Assembly (NCBI GenBank): GCA_964525945.1
Contig: CAZGKX010000003.1
Location: forward strand, 10,030-74,029
Length of the DNA: 64,000 nt
Direction: 5' to 3'
From: CAZGKX01 sp964525945
Lineage (GTDB): Bacteria > Pseudomonadota > Gammaproteobacteria > Legionellales > Legionellaceae
Part shown: piece after piece, positions 38,601-47,030 of the stretch
Layout of the letters: every line of letters starts with the position of its first letter
Numbering within the stretch: the stretch's first letter is position 1
Notes under the pieces: model-generated
What the model was told of the DNA's origin: nothing
The model's input: the letters and a program-made list of their open reading frames with translations, nothing else
Databases searched by the model: none
Program-made: the position numbers and the translations under genes

Positions 38601-39456
38601 TTATTTGAGCTTTGGTCTTAAATTAAACCTGGCATGCATTTGGTTTTGAGAAGTGGTCTTATTGCTGGCCACACTGATACCATGGTTCATCATTCGTCGT
38701 AATACAATTTTCATAATATCAATAGGAATAGGAACACCAGGCCTGATTTTACCCAGGTCTTCACGCAAGGTGGGTGCATTGTTTTTAGCCCAAGATCGTA
38801 GACCGTTTAAGCCCGTCGGCGATAATTTATTTTTTTGAGCTAGCAAACAGCCATACGCTCTAGCGATGCGTTGTTGGGTTGTGGGCTGCAATCGTGCAGG
38901 GTTGCTTGTTGATCGTGGTACCAGCTTAAGAGACGGTGTCGTTGTTGTTTGTTGATCCGCATTTTCAATTTCAGACCGCAAAGAATTGATGTCAGCGATG
39001 TGATTGGTAATTTGCACAATATCTTTTTTCAGTTGTTCTTTTTGCATGACCAAAACTTGTTTGCGGTCATTGTATATTTCTTGGCGTGTTTGGTCGTTTT
39101 TTATTTTATTGATTTGAGCAGGCTTAAGCTGTTGGTATGCAAGCACTGCTTTTAATCGGCTTTCACTTGATAATTCGTGCAATTTTTTGTTGCGGGGTAG
39201 GAGGTAATGTTGATCGCCATCACGCACTATTTTATTTTGTAGTTGAGGGCCTTCGAGCACGGTTGTGAGTGTATTTTCGATATGTGCCAGTTCATCATTG
39301 ATTGCACGATCCTCTTGCATGTGCTCGTCAAACAACACCTTGAGTTCGCTTGTGGTAATTTTGCATTGTTCCAGTGCGCGNNNNNNNNNNGCTGTCTATA
39401 TCGAAATGAAATCGAGTGGTGGTGTCAGCCAATGGGGTTAAGTGAGTTGTGGTCAT
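38601..39456 (-). CDS. Hypothetical coiled-coil protein (interrupted by assembly gap)
   Basis: The long frame at 38601-39380 is open into the N run at 39381-39390. On the other side a frame starts at an ATG at 39456 (MTTTHLTPLADTTTRFHFDI), with AAGGG 9 bases before it. I join them as one gene of about 285 residues. It has a coiled coil (VLVMQKEQLKKDIVQITNHIADI), a Thr/Pro-rich middle and a basic, Met-rich C-terminal segment. No family is recognised. The soluble helical build and position next to accessory genes fit an effector-like protein, but that is a guess. The frame shows the gap is not 10 bases. Confidence 0.55.
39381..39390. other. Assembly gap (10 N) inside the coiled-coil gene
   Basis: Ten N bases near the 5' end of the minus-strand coiled-coil gene; coding sequence is present on both sides in different frames. 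Confidence 0.95.
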
Positions 39457-39506
39457 GCAATTATCCCTTGCTTGGATTATGATTATTATACATGATTTGA
39501 TCAAGG

Positions 39507-40130
39507 ATGAATAGTGTGAAAATTAAACAAGTTGATCCTATGCTGATATCACATCGGTTGCTTGCTCAATTGGGTGAATTGATCAAGACAACAGGCTATT
39601 TTCAGTATTCTTGTATGAACAATAAATTGGGTGTTTCCTACAGCGATTTAATACAATTAAAATTTATTTTACCTCATTTGGTTTTTACCAAATATATTTT
39701 GGACGAACGGGGCAACGTCGCTGGTTATTTTGTGGCAGTGACCAAACAGCAATACGACAACATCAGCCACGATCAAGAAGATGATTGGCATCGGGAAAGC
39801 CACACCCTGCAAAGGCTTCTTAAAACCCTACATATTTTAAGCGCGCGCATGGATGACACCGATTACTTTTTAGATTATTTTGCTGTGCGATTTGATTTGC
39901 AAGGTATGCCATGGAAAGAAAACACCAGCGTTGCTGATGTTTTATGGCAAGAATTGGTACGGGATGCACGCATTAACGGCAAAAAAAACATTGTGTTGCT
40001 TGTGTGGGAATCGCATAGGAAAGCTGTGAAATATTACGAACGGCAGGGGGGAATCGTCACGGAACGAAGCAATTTAAAAGACACTGCCGTGAATGATGTA
40101 TTGTTGCTTATGAAAATACCATTGCGTTAA
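39507..40130 (+). CDS. GNAT-family N-acetyltransferase-like protein
   Basis: A 207-residue protein. The strand YFLDYFAVRFDLQG, then VLWQELVRDARINGKKNIVLLVWESHRKAVKYYERQGGIVTE, follows the GNAT order of beta4, motif A helix, beta5 and the final xxxYxxxG motif. The R-x-x-G-x-G/A acetyl-CoA loop is poorly kept. The substrate is unknown. AAGGA is too close to the ATG at 39507 and better placed for the GTG at 39516, which may be the real start. It is divergent from the coiled-coil gene. Confidence 0.7.
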   Translation: MNSVKIKQVDPMLISHRLLAQLGELIKTTGYFQYSCMNNKLGVSYSDLIQLKFILPHLVFTKYILDERGNVAGYFVAVTKQQYDNISHDQEDDWHRESHTLQRLLKTLHILSARMDDTDYFLDYFAVRFDLQGMPWKENTSVADVLWQELVRDARINGKKNIVLLVWESHRKAVKYYERQGGIVTERSNLKDTAVNDVLLLMKIPLR

Positions 40131-40225
40131 TTTAATTTGCCAAGATGTTGTCTTTTAGGGCATAATTCGAAACGTTTGATTAAAAATTACATGATGTGGT
40201 TTTAATTATTTCTCCGGAGTGTTTC

Positions 40226-41299
40226 ATGAGACAAAATAGATTCATAATCAGTTTATTGGCGCTGATGGTGTTCAGCGTCGGCGCGTCCTATGCCTCGACA
40301 ATGGATGAGTTGCTGCCCAACGAACGCAATACCATTGAGATTTTTCAGAAATCATCCCCTAAAGTGGTTTACGTGCACCGTTTATCCACGGTCACTCAAC
40401 GCATGTCCAGAGCCACGCACGTGGTGCCTGTGGGCACTGGATCGGGCATCATTTGGGATCATCAAGGTCATATTGTAACCAACTACCATGTGATTCATGG
40501 TGCGGATAAGTTTGCGGTAACCATCGGTAAAATGACCGTACCCGCGAAAGTGATTGGCGCCGAACCTCGAAAAGATTTGGCGGTGTTGCAATTAAAATCA
40601 CCTGTGGCCATCAAATCATTGCAAGGCTACCAGCCCTTTGCGATCGCTCATACCAAAGAATTACTGGTGGGTCAGAAAGCCATTGCTATAGGCAATCCCT
40701 TTGGTTTTGATCACAGTTTAACCATTGGGGTGATCTCGGCTTTGGGTCGGCAAGTGCCAGGAGCAGGTGGAGTGACCATCCATGACATGATACAAACGGA
40801 CGCTTCCATCAACCCGGGTAATTCGGGTGGGCCATTGTTGGACAGTAAAGGCCGTTTAATTGGCTTAAATACGGTTATTTTTTCCCAATCAGGCACCTCA
40901 GCGGGGGTAGGGTTTGCCGTTCCTGGGGATGTGATAGAGCGCATGGTCAATCAAATCATTCAAAATGGCCGTGTAAAATTAGCAGGCATTGGCATTCAGC
41001 CCGTTGAAGCTAAGGTGGCTAAGCATTTAGGGATAGCCAAAGGAATTTTAATTGGGGATGTGTTGCCGAAAACTCCAGCATCGACCGCAGGTTTGCGCCC
41101 AACCATGCATGATCATTGGGGACAAACCAATCTTGGTGATATTATCATTGGTTTAAATGGCCACCCAGTCACCAATTATGATGAGCTTTATAATTTATTG
41201 ACAGATATACCCGTTGGCGATGAAATTACCCTGACCATTCTCAGGGGCAATAAGCGTTTTTATCCTAAAATGAAGACCATTGATATAGCTGCAGTATAG
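40226..41299 (+). CDS. Periplasmic DegP/HtrA-type serine protease
   Basis: A 357-residue S1C protease. A signal peptide (1-23, ending SYAS) is followed by a trypsin-like domain with the full triad: His in TNYHVIHGAD, Asp in RKDLAVLQL and Ser in NPGNSGGPLLD. A single PDZ domain follows (about 255-350, GLNGHPVTNYDELYNLL). One PDZ is the DegS-like count, but a cleaved signal peptide fits a soluble periplasmic enzyme. The start at 40226 has GGAG 7 bases before it; an upstream start at 40196 would hide the signal peptide. Confidence 0.9.
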   Translation: MRQNRFIISLLALMVFSVGASYASTMDELLPNERNTIEIFQKSSPKVVYVHRLSTVTQRMSRATHVVPVGTGSGIIWDHQGHIVTNYHVIHGADKFAVTIGKMTVPAKVIGAEPRKDLAVLQLKSPVAIKSLQGYQPFAIAHTKELLVGQKAIAIGNPFGFDHSLTIGVISALGRQVPGAGGVTIHDMIQTDASINPGNSGGPLLDSKGRLIGLNTVIFSQSGTSAGVGFAVPGDVIERMVNQIIQNGRVKLAGIGIQPVEAKVAKHLGIAKGILIGDVLPKTPASTAGLRPTMHDHWGQTNLGDIIIGLNGHPVTNYDELYNLLTDIPVGDEITLTILRGNKRFYPKMKTIDIAAV

Positions 41300-41389
41300 T
41301 GGATAAATCCTCAAATACGATAATGCACATGGACGTGATTTAAATTAATTTATGGTGATCGTTTGGACGTAGATACAACCTGCGGGTTT

Positions 41390-43393
41390 TTATTTTTTTG
41401 AGTTAGCCCCAACCGTGGGGTTTGTCACGTCAACTGTTGAAGCTTTTAATGTAAGCTCTTCGTACTGTTCTTTGTATTTTTTAAAAATAGGATTTTGAAG
41501 GTGAGAGGGTGGAATGTTGCCTACAATCGTGCGGCGAGTTCCTAAAGCCCTTTGAAATGCTCGGACTTCTGGACTGGGCTCATCAGTGGTCATCATCGTT
41601 GAGCGTTGAACCACAGGAATATTGTATAAAGTTTCCTTTATTTTTTGAATTTTTGTTTCCGCATTCATTCTTGGTATTTTTTTTCCTAAATGGTCTACAT
41701 TCTGTTTTAAGAAAATATTTATTGTTTGGTTTTCTGCAGAAATTCGTTGCAAATGCTCTAATATATGAGGCAGATCATCCTTTGCAGCGACTTCCTGTAA
41801 AAATTGACGTTGTTCTTGGACGAACTCCTGCATTTTATGATCAGCGGGATTCGTCTGTTCTAAATCCTCCAAAATATTCAAGGCGAGAGCTATTTTTTGT
41901 AATTTATTTTCCAATGATTGTTCATTTATCAAATGTTGAAGCGTTAACTCCATTTTTTTAATGTCTTCAAAGGTTGCTTGTGGTAAATTTTGGCGGCTTA
42001 TTTGGATAAATTTTTGCGTTTCATGCGCATCAGTGCTTGCTGAATTTTCTATCTTATTCAACATGTCCAAACAACGGGTCTTTATTTTTATTGACGCCAA
42101 CTCATTCAACGCTTCTTGAACATTGATGCGTTGTGCGGGGTCATTTATTACCAATTTTTGGATGAGGCTTTTCAGCGCGAGACCTTCCATGGAGTTAAAT
42201 ATACTCAAATTAAAATCAAAGTTATTCGCAGTTCTTCCCGCCAAATAATCATTTGAGCATTGCGTTAAATATTGATAGAGATTTTTACCCAATACAAACC
42301 CATGCATGTGATCCACATTAAATCTTCGAGACGTTATTTCAGGCGGGCTGTAGCGCGATGTTTGGATAAGATTAGGGATTGAGCCGTAGATCCATTGATT
42401 CTTTTCATAGGTTTGGTCGCTATCATGATAGCCTTGATGGGCAAACAGCAAAGATTTGGTGTCAGAAATCACCAGTTTACCCGCTTTGTCCAGTAGCCAG
42501 TTTGAATTTTTTGCATCGGGAAAGAGACAATTTTCATGACCAATTTGCAATAGTACATCTCCCATTTGGCTATAAATATTCAATGCCCCTTCAATTCTAT
42601 CGTTATCACTTACGCATCTTTTGGAGTGAGCCTCAGGAGTACCACCAGGGCACACAGGGGTAATAAGCAATGTGTTCGTTTTACCATTTAAGGTGATTGA
42701 TCTCGGTGCTTCAATAGGACTTAAAATATCTGCCAGGGATGTACCGCGCAGGTAAGAATCTATTTCACGCGCCCCACCTAAACGATCGTCGACCCGCAAA
42801 ACAAAGGATTCTGGATTGGGGGTGTTGCGTCGTGTAATTTTAAAGTTTTTAGAATTGCCTCCGCCCAGATAGGTGATTTCGTATTCATTAATGAGAGCGT
42901 GATAGGCAGGATTAGAGTTTTTAAATAAGGCTAAAAATCCTGAAGCATTATAGAATTGTCCTCGGGAAAGAATGCGCAACATGTCCCTAAGTTCCTCGGG
43001 TTGCATATTGGCAAGCATGTTGGCAAATGGATTAATAGGAGTGGAGGGGAGCGGCTGCGGGAAATGCTTTTCCTTTAAAGCTTGTTCATGCATGGAAAGA
43101 TTGTATGCCGCGAACTGTGTTTGGCATTCTTTAAATAATTTATTTTCAATCTCATGAACAAATTCATCAATAAATACATCTTGAGAATGCTCATCTTCCA
43201 ATTTTTTACGCAAGGCATTTATGTGGTAAAGTTTCAACAATTTTTCGGTATGTTGCTCTGCCGCATTGTACTGAGCGATTAAGGTATTAATTTCTTTAAT
43301 TTGTTGATTAGCATGGATAGAAAAGGCGCGATGCACTTTATGAGTCTGTGAGGTTTCCGGTAATAATTGGATACTGTTCATAAGAGCTGCCAT
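41390..43393 (-). CDS. Protein-kinase-like protein, effector candidate
   Basis: A 667-residue protein. A kinase-like domain covers about 170-430: glycine loop YLGGGNSKNFKI (175-186), VLR at the VAIK strand (Arg200 in place of Lys), a helix C Glu near 210, a catalytic loop FPDAKNSNWLL (Asp293, Lys295, Asn298), DFG-like ISDTKS (Asp311), SPPEI and a later structural Asp361. The first 120 and last 230 residues are helical and coiled-coil rich. The C-terminus has an acidic YKEQYEELTLK patch, as in many Dot/Icm signals. Eukaryote-like kinases (LegK family) are known effectors. The Arg at the ATP-anchoring position is unusual. AGGAA precedes the ATG. Confidence 0.72.
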   Translation of the reverse strand: MAALMNSIQLLPETSQTHKVHRAFSIHANQQIKEINTLIAQYNAAEQHTEKLLKLYHINALRKKLEDEHSQDVFIDEFVHEIENKLFKECQTQFAAYNLSMHEQALKEKHFPQPLPSTPINPFANMLANMQPEELRDMLRILSRGQFYNASGFLALFKNSNPAYHALINEYEITYLGGGNSKNFKITRRNTPNPESFVLRVDDRLGGAREIDSYLRGTSLADILSPIEAPRSITLNGKTNTLLITPVCPGGTPEAHSKRCVSDNDRIEGALNIYSQMGDVLLQIGHENCLFPDAKNSNWLLDKAGKLVISDTKSLLFAHQGYHDSDQTYEKNQWIYGSIPNLIQTSRYSPPEITSRRFNVDHMHGFVLGKNLYQYLTQCSNDYLAGRTANNFDFNLSIFNSMEGLALKSLIQKLVINDPAQRINVQEALNELASIKIKTRCLDMLNKIENSASTDAHETQKFIQISRQNLPQATFEDIKKMELTLQHLINEQSLENKLQKIALALNILEDLEQTNPADHKMQEFVQEQRQFLQEVAAKDDLPHILEHLQRISAENQTINIFLKQNVDHLGKKIPRMNAETKIQKIKETLYNIPVVQRSTMMTTDEPSPEVRAFQRALGTRRTIVGNIPPSHLQNPIFKKYKEQYEELTLKASTVDVTNPTVGANSKK

Positions 43394-43440
43394 CTTGATT
43401 TCCTAGGTAAGTTAATAAAACACCTATAGCGATCGTTAAT

Positions 43441-44409
43441 TCATATCAAGCGTATTCTGGATTGCTCGTTCAGGTGTATACCGTGAGCAGTAAACACTTC
43501 TTCTGCCTCATGATTTTCGACTTCAGTGGCTAACATGTACGCTGTTTTTCCATCGGTGTCGCGGCTATTTACAACGTCGTTCGGGGTGTGTTTAAGGCAT
43601 AATTCTATCATGGCTGTATTGCCATGGAGACCGGCATAATGGATAGGGGCTCGGTACTCCGCATCTTTTAAAGTAGCCACCCCGGGATTGGAGAGTAAGT
43701 ATTCAGCACACTTGAGTTGGTTATTCAAAATAGCAGTGTGAATAGGGTAAAGACCATGATGGTTAAAATGCAGGGCTCCTGTCGAATGCACTGTCAGGAC
43801 GTCGTTTAAAAGTTCATCATAGCCATGAGCTGCCATGTTATGCAGTACTGTATTACCCTCATAATCTTGATGAGTGATAATTTTAGGGTTAATTGCCCAC
43901 AGTTTTTTAAAAATGATTTCTTTATTGGCTTTCAATTGTGCGCTTGAGGGTTGAGTTAAAGCGACATGAGCTGCCAGTTCTAAAAATTTATTTGTTTGAG
44001 TGGAGTCTGCACCTTTTGAAAGCAACGCCTCTACACTATGGACATGCCCCAGTTGAGCGGCTAAGTGCAGTGGGGTCATGCCTGAAGCATTGCTCGAATT
44101 TAGTTGATTGTTGGAGATTTTGGAGGATTCAATAAAACGATCAAAACCGGCAAAAGCTGCATACTGAATAATTGTTAAATCATCCAGCTCAGGTTTAGAA
44201 TTGTGCAAGCCAATTGAAGTCAATGGTATAAAAACATCCAAGTATTTTTTAACCAATTGGACATAGAGCGCACAGCAAAATTTTCCTGTAAAGTTAATAT
44301 CTCGCGAAACGTGTGTATAGCACCATTCTTTTAAGATTTTCAATTGCTCACTTGCGTTGAGTGTATCGAATTGTAATTTTTTGAATAATGCAGTAGATAT
44401 TAAGCCCAT
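43441..44409 (-). CDS. Ankyrin-repeat protein, effector candidate
   Basis: A 322-residue protein with ankyrin repeats from about 80 to 310, clearest in TPLHLAAQLGHVHSVEALLSKGAD, NTVLHNMAAHGYDELLNDVL, YPIHTAILNNQLKCAEYLLSN, APIHYAGLHGNTAMIELCLKH and TAYMLATEVENHEAEEVFTAHG. The first 75 residues are a separate helical part. No signal peptide or membrane segment. It lies between the kinase-like and HAD-like genes on the same strand. Translocation by Dot/Icm is inference from the protein class. Confidence 0.78.
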   Translation of the reverse strand: MGLISTALFKKLQFDTLNASEQLKILKEWCYTHVSRDINFTGKFCCALYVQLVKKYLDVFIPLTSIGLHNSKPELDDLTIIQYAAFAGFDRFIESSKISNNQLNSSNASGMTPLHLAAQLGHVHSVEALLSKGADSTQTNKFLELAAHVALTQPSSAQLKANKEIIFKKLWAINPKIITHQDYEGNTVLHNMAAHGYDELLNDVLTVHSTGALHFNHHGLYPIHTAILNNQLKCAEYLLSNPGVATLKDAEYRAPIHYAGLHGNTAMIELCLKHTPNDVVNSRDTDGKTAYMLATEVENHEAEEVFTAHGIHLNEQSRIRLI

Positions 44410-44554
44410 GATTGCTCTCTCTTATCAATCCAAAATTTTCTGACATTCGTGTCTTAATGAAAGAAACATAACAGAATAGTTTAAATTTAATACAATAGGT
44501 ATTAAATTGCAAATTAAAGCAAGTTAAATGCTATCTTATTGCAAGAAATAGATC

Positions 44555-44584
44555 GGTGGGCACACTGCGCTTTGCCCACCCTAC
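44555..44584. repeat. TGGGC/GCCCA palindromic repeat overlapping a stop codon
   Basis: On the minus strand GTAGGGTGGGC (44584-44574) and GTGCCCACC flank an AAAGCGCAGT core. The TAG stop of the HAD-like gene (44583-44581) is part of the repeat's GTAGG end. Same family as the copies at 16991, 46979 and 62086. Confidence 0.6.
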
Positions 44585-45513
44585 AGGCGGTAGTTATTAA
44601 AGGTCGTAGCCACTTCATTCTTCGTCTCAACCAAGCTTGGTTTAAATGGATTAAAAAGGCTGTAGTAATTGTGCCAAGAACCATGGCGATTGCACTTTTG
44701 CATTTCAATATTCATCAATGCTTCCCTGTTTTTTAACGCCTGTGGCAAAACAGAATCAATAAAAGAATATATCGCGTTGCGAGGTAGAGGTGTTGCTTGC
44801 CTTGCAATGTTAGCCATTTCCTTGATGGTCTTTCGATAGTTGATGTCGATGGGGCCTTGTCCTTGAATCGGTTTATAGGGCGTTACAGTTTGGCCTGCAT
44901 AATGGTTTAACCGTAAAGTGACGTTTTTAGGGATTATTTCAGGAAAGCGCGTAAAATAGCGTTCTAGGTTTTCCAGCAAAGGATCCATGGGTCTTTTAAA
45001 TTTTTGACCCAGACGTTTGTCATCGTAAAAATCGTACACAATCTCGTCATCGGGGTAGGCTGCGGCTAATTTGTGCATCTGTGCATAAAGTATAGACAAT
45101 TTACTTTTATCAAAAATCCAATTTGGATGGGTTAATGCATCTGCATTCTCACTCAGCGCTTGACGAAAGGATTGCCCATCCTCAGCATTGCCATAAATAT
45201 CCGCCAGCAGAAAAGGATCTATACGTGCCTCAATAAATGCACTCACCTTTTCAAGGGCTGAAAAACATGATTCAGTCGGGGCTGGTACAAAAGCAGAGTT
45301 TTCGTCATCACATAGTTTCGACTGACGATTGGAACCCACAAAACAAATGTTTTCCTCGAACGCATGATTTTGTGAGCGGATGTCTTCCAGTAACGGTAAG
45401 TTTTTTAGAATAATTTCATTTGGGTCAGGATGGTTATTTTTATTCCAAACATAGCCTGTATGAAACAAACAATTATCAAAATCAAATGAAATAGCTCGAA
45501 TACGACGTTTCAA
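44581..45513 (-). CDS. HAD-like protein, effector candidate
   Basis: A 310-residue protein. ISFDFDNCLFHTG (9-20) is the DxD nucleophile motif of the haloacid dehalogenase superfamily. CFVGSNRQSK resembles motif II (Ser), a Lys-rich segment follows, and YDFYDDKR carries the acidic motif IV. A phosphatase or phosphotransferase activity is therefore plausible. Proteins of this build with GSNRQS and DFYDD motifs are, to my memory, common in Legionella and often listed as Dot/Icm substrates; I cannot verify this here. The frame begins with a TTG, as no ATG is in phase upstream. Its stop lies inside a dispersed repeat. Confidence 0.68.
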   Translation of the reverse strand: MKRRIRAISFDFDNCLFHTGYVWNKNNHPDPNEIILKNLPLLEDIRSQNHAFEENICFVGSNRQSKLCDDENSAFVPAPTESCFSALEKVSAFIEARIDPFLLADIYGNAEDGQSFRQALSENADALTHPNWIFDKSKLSILYAQMHKLAAAYPDDEIVYDFYDDKRLGQKFKRPMDPLLENLERYFTRFPEIIPKNVTLRLNHYAGQTVTPYKPIQGQGPIDINYRKTIKEMANIARQATPLPRNAIYSFIDSVLPQALKNREALMNIEMQKCNRHGSWHNYYSLFNPFKPSLVETKNEVATTFNNYRL

Positions 45514-45727
45514 AATAATAATTCTCGATGCGAAGATATGCCCCCAATTATAGGCCTCGAGCTAGAAACGAGCAATATGTTTTTTTTATGGTGAGTTGTT
45601 TCCAATGGTCCATTGCTTTTTTTTGCCGTTTTTCCGTGTTTTGTTAAGCTGTTGTAAAATAATGATACGCAATGCATTTAAATTGGATCTATACTTCGAA
45701 GATAAAATACTATGTAGGGAGATCGAA

Positions 45728-46924
45728 ATGCTAGCCAAATTCGAATCGGACAAGACTTTGCTTAAACGGCTTGGAGTGCCTGAAGCGGTGATCACTCAGT
45801 CAGGAATAAAGCCAGAGCATTATGCTGGTATTTATACAAAACTTTTCAATGAAGGAGCGGCCTGGGTTGCCAGTACGATCACAGCACCTTGGCAATTGAT
45901 TGCACTATCGGGGCAAGCCGATCTATTTACAGTTGAGTTGATTGCTGAGGCCGATAGAGATGGCATTGAATTTGTTGAATACGCTGCATGGTCTGGTAAT
46001 CCTGAAGCCTTAAAAAAAATAAATGAATTGTCGCCCGGCGTATTTTATCGAGACAATTGGCAATTGGTGAACGAAAACAAATCACGCCCAGACATGTTAT
46101 TGCATTACGCCGCGGCTTCAGGGCGAGATGAACAACTGGATTGCGCTTTAAAATTGCGCGTGGCTATGCATTCTGCTCCAGAGAAAGGGCAAGGGTGGTT
46201 GCAGCCTATCACGATGATGTCCTTTAACAGTCGGCTTAAAAACAGCCAACTACCTGCTATAAACGCTGAATTAAACAACAACATTTATTTTATTCCTGAG
46301 TTTGTCATTGCGCCAACCGACATTGATACAAAGGAATTTAATAAAACGAAAAACAGTCTATTACGTAATCAAGAAATGCGTCGAGTGATGGGGGGATTTA
46401 TTCCGCGTCTTGAGCTCTGGTATAAAAGCCCAAGTGACACAGAAAAAGCGGCGATCTTGAGTTCCTTCACCAGTGCCGCAATAGCGACGGTTCCTGGAGT
46501 CTCCACGGATGCTCATGCACAGCAATTATTTGATCAAATGTTGGACAATAAAGCCCAGCAGCCTTTGCGCCAGATCATTGATACCATTGACAATGAAATA
46601 AAACGGCGGCTTGCAGGAAAAGTGCTTTCGGGTGAGAATGCGCAATATCGTTATTCTCAGCGTTTGGCATTTACAAAGACTACCCTCCAAAAGCTTGACG
46701 TCTTGTATGCTTTAAAAGCTATTGTTGTTGAGCCGGGTCAAACCCCGCAACAATTAAGAACATCGGTGGAGGAATGGGAAATAGATAATCGCGCCAGCAT
46801 TGATGATAAAAAAATAACAATTTTCAATAAAATTTCACAAACACGTATCGCGGTAAATGCCATTGAAGAAATTCTTACTCGCTGGGAAGGGCCATCGGCG
46901 GGGGTAAAGGTTTTGCAAACATAA
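45728..46924 (+). CDS. Hypothetical helical protein, effector candidate
   Basis: A 398-residue protein starting MLAKFESDKTLLKRLGVPE, with AGGGAG 7 bases before the ATG at 45728. A longer frame from 45596 would add a Cys/Phe-rich stretch with no binding site. Segments EFVEYAAWSGNPEALKKINEL and DMLLHYAAASGRDEQLDCALKL look like two worn ankyrin repeats (about 85-150). The rest is helical with no recognised domain. It is divergent from the HAD-like gene and ends just before a dispersed palindromic repeat. Confidence 0.58.
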   Translation: MLAKFESDKTLLKRLGVPEAVITQSGIKPEHYAGIYTKLFNEGAAWVASTITAPWQLIALSGQADLFTVELIAEADRDGIEFVEYAAWSGNPEALKKINELSPGVFYRDNWQLVNENKSRPDMLLHYAAASGRDEQLDCALKLRVAMHSAPEKGQGWLQPITMMSFNSRLKNSQLPAINAELNNNIYFIPEFVIAPTDIDTKEFNKTKNSLLRNQEMRRVMGGFIPRLELWYKSPSDTEKAAILSSFTSAAIATVPGVSTDAHAQQLFDQMLDNKAQQPLRQIIDTIDNEIKRRLAGKVLSGENAQYRYSQRLAFTKTTLQKLDVLYALKAIVVEPGQTPQQLRTSVEEWEIDNRASIDDKKITIFNKISQTRIAVNAIEEILTRWEGPSAGVKVLQT

Positions 46925-46978
46925 TGAGGAGATACGCGAGATAGCATCTGCTGATACGTATGATTCTTTCTCCGAGCA

Positions 46979-47014
46979 GGTGGGCACGTTGCTACGCTCC
47001 TTTGCCCACCCTAC
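46979..47014. repeat. TGGGC/GCCCA palindromic repeat between convergent genes
   Basis: GGTGGGC (46979-46985) and GCCCACC (47004-47010) flank a GTTGCTACGCTCC-type core and end in CTAC. It lies between the stops of the hypothetical gene and nadA, where it could act as a two-way terminator. Confidence 0.6.
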
Positions 47015-47030
47015 CCACGCACAAAGAGGA

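Noticed and set aside
41300..41400. Short AACC/GGTT hairpin with T run after the DegP-type gene
   Set aside because: Only four base pairs in the stem, too weak to call a terminator.
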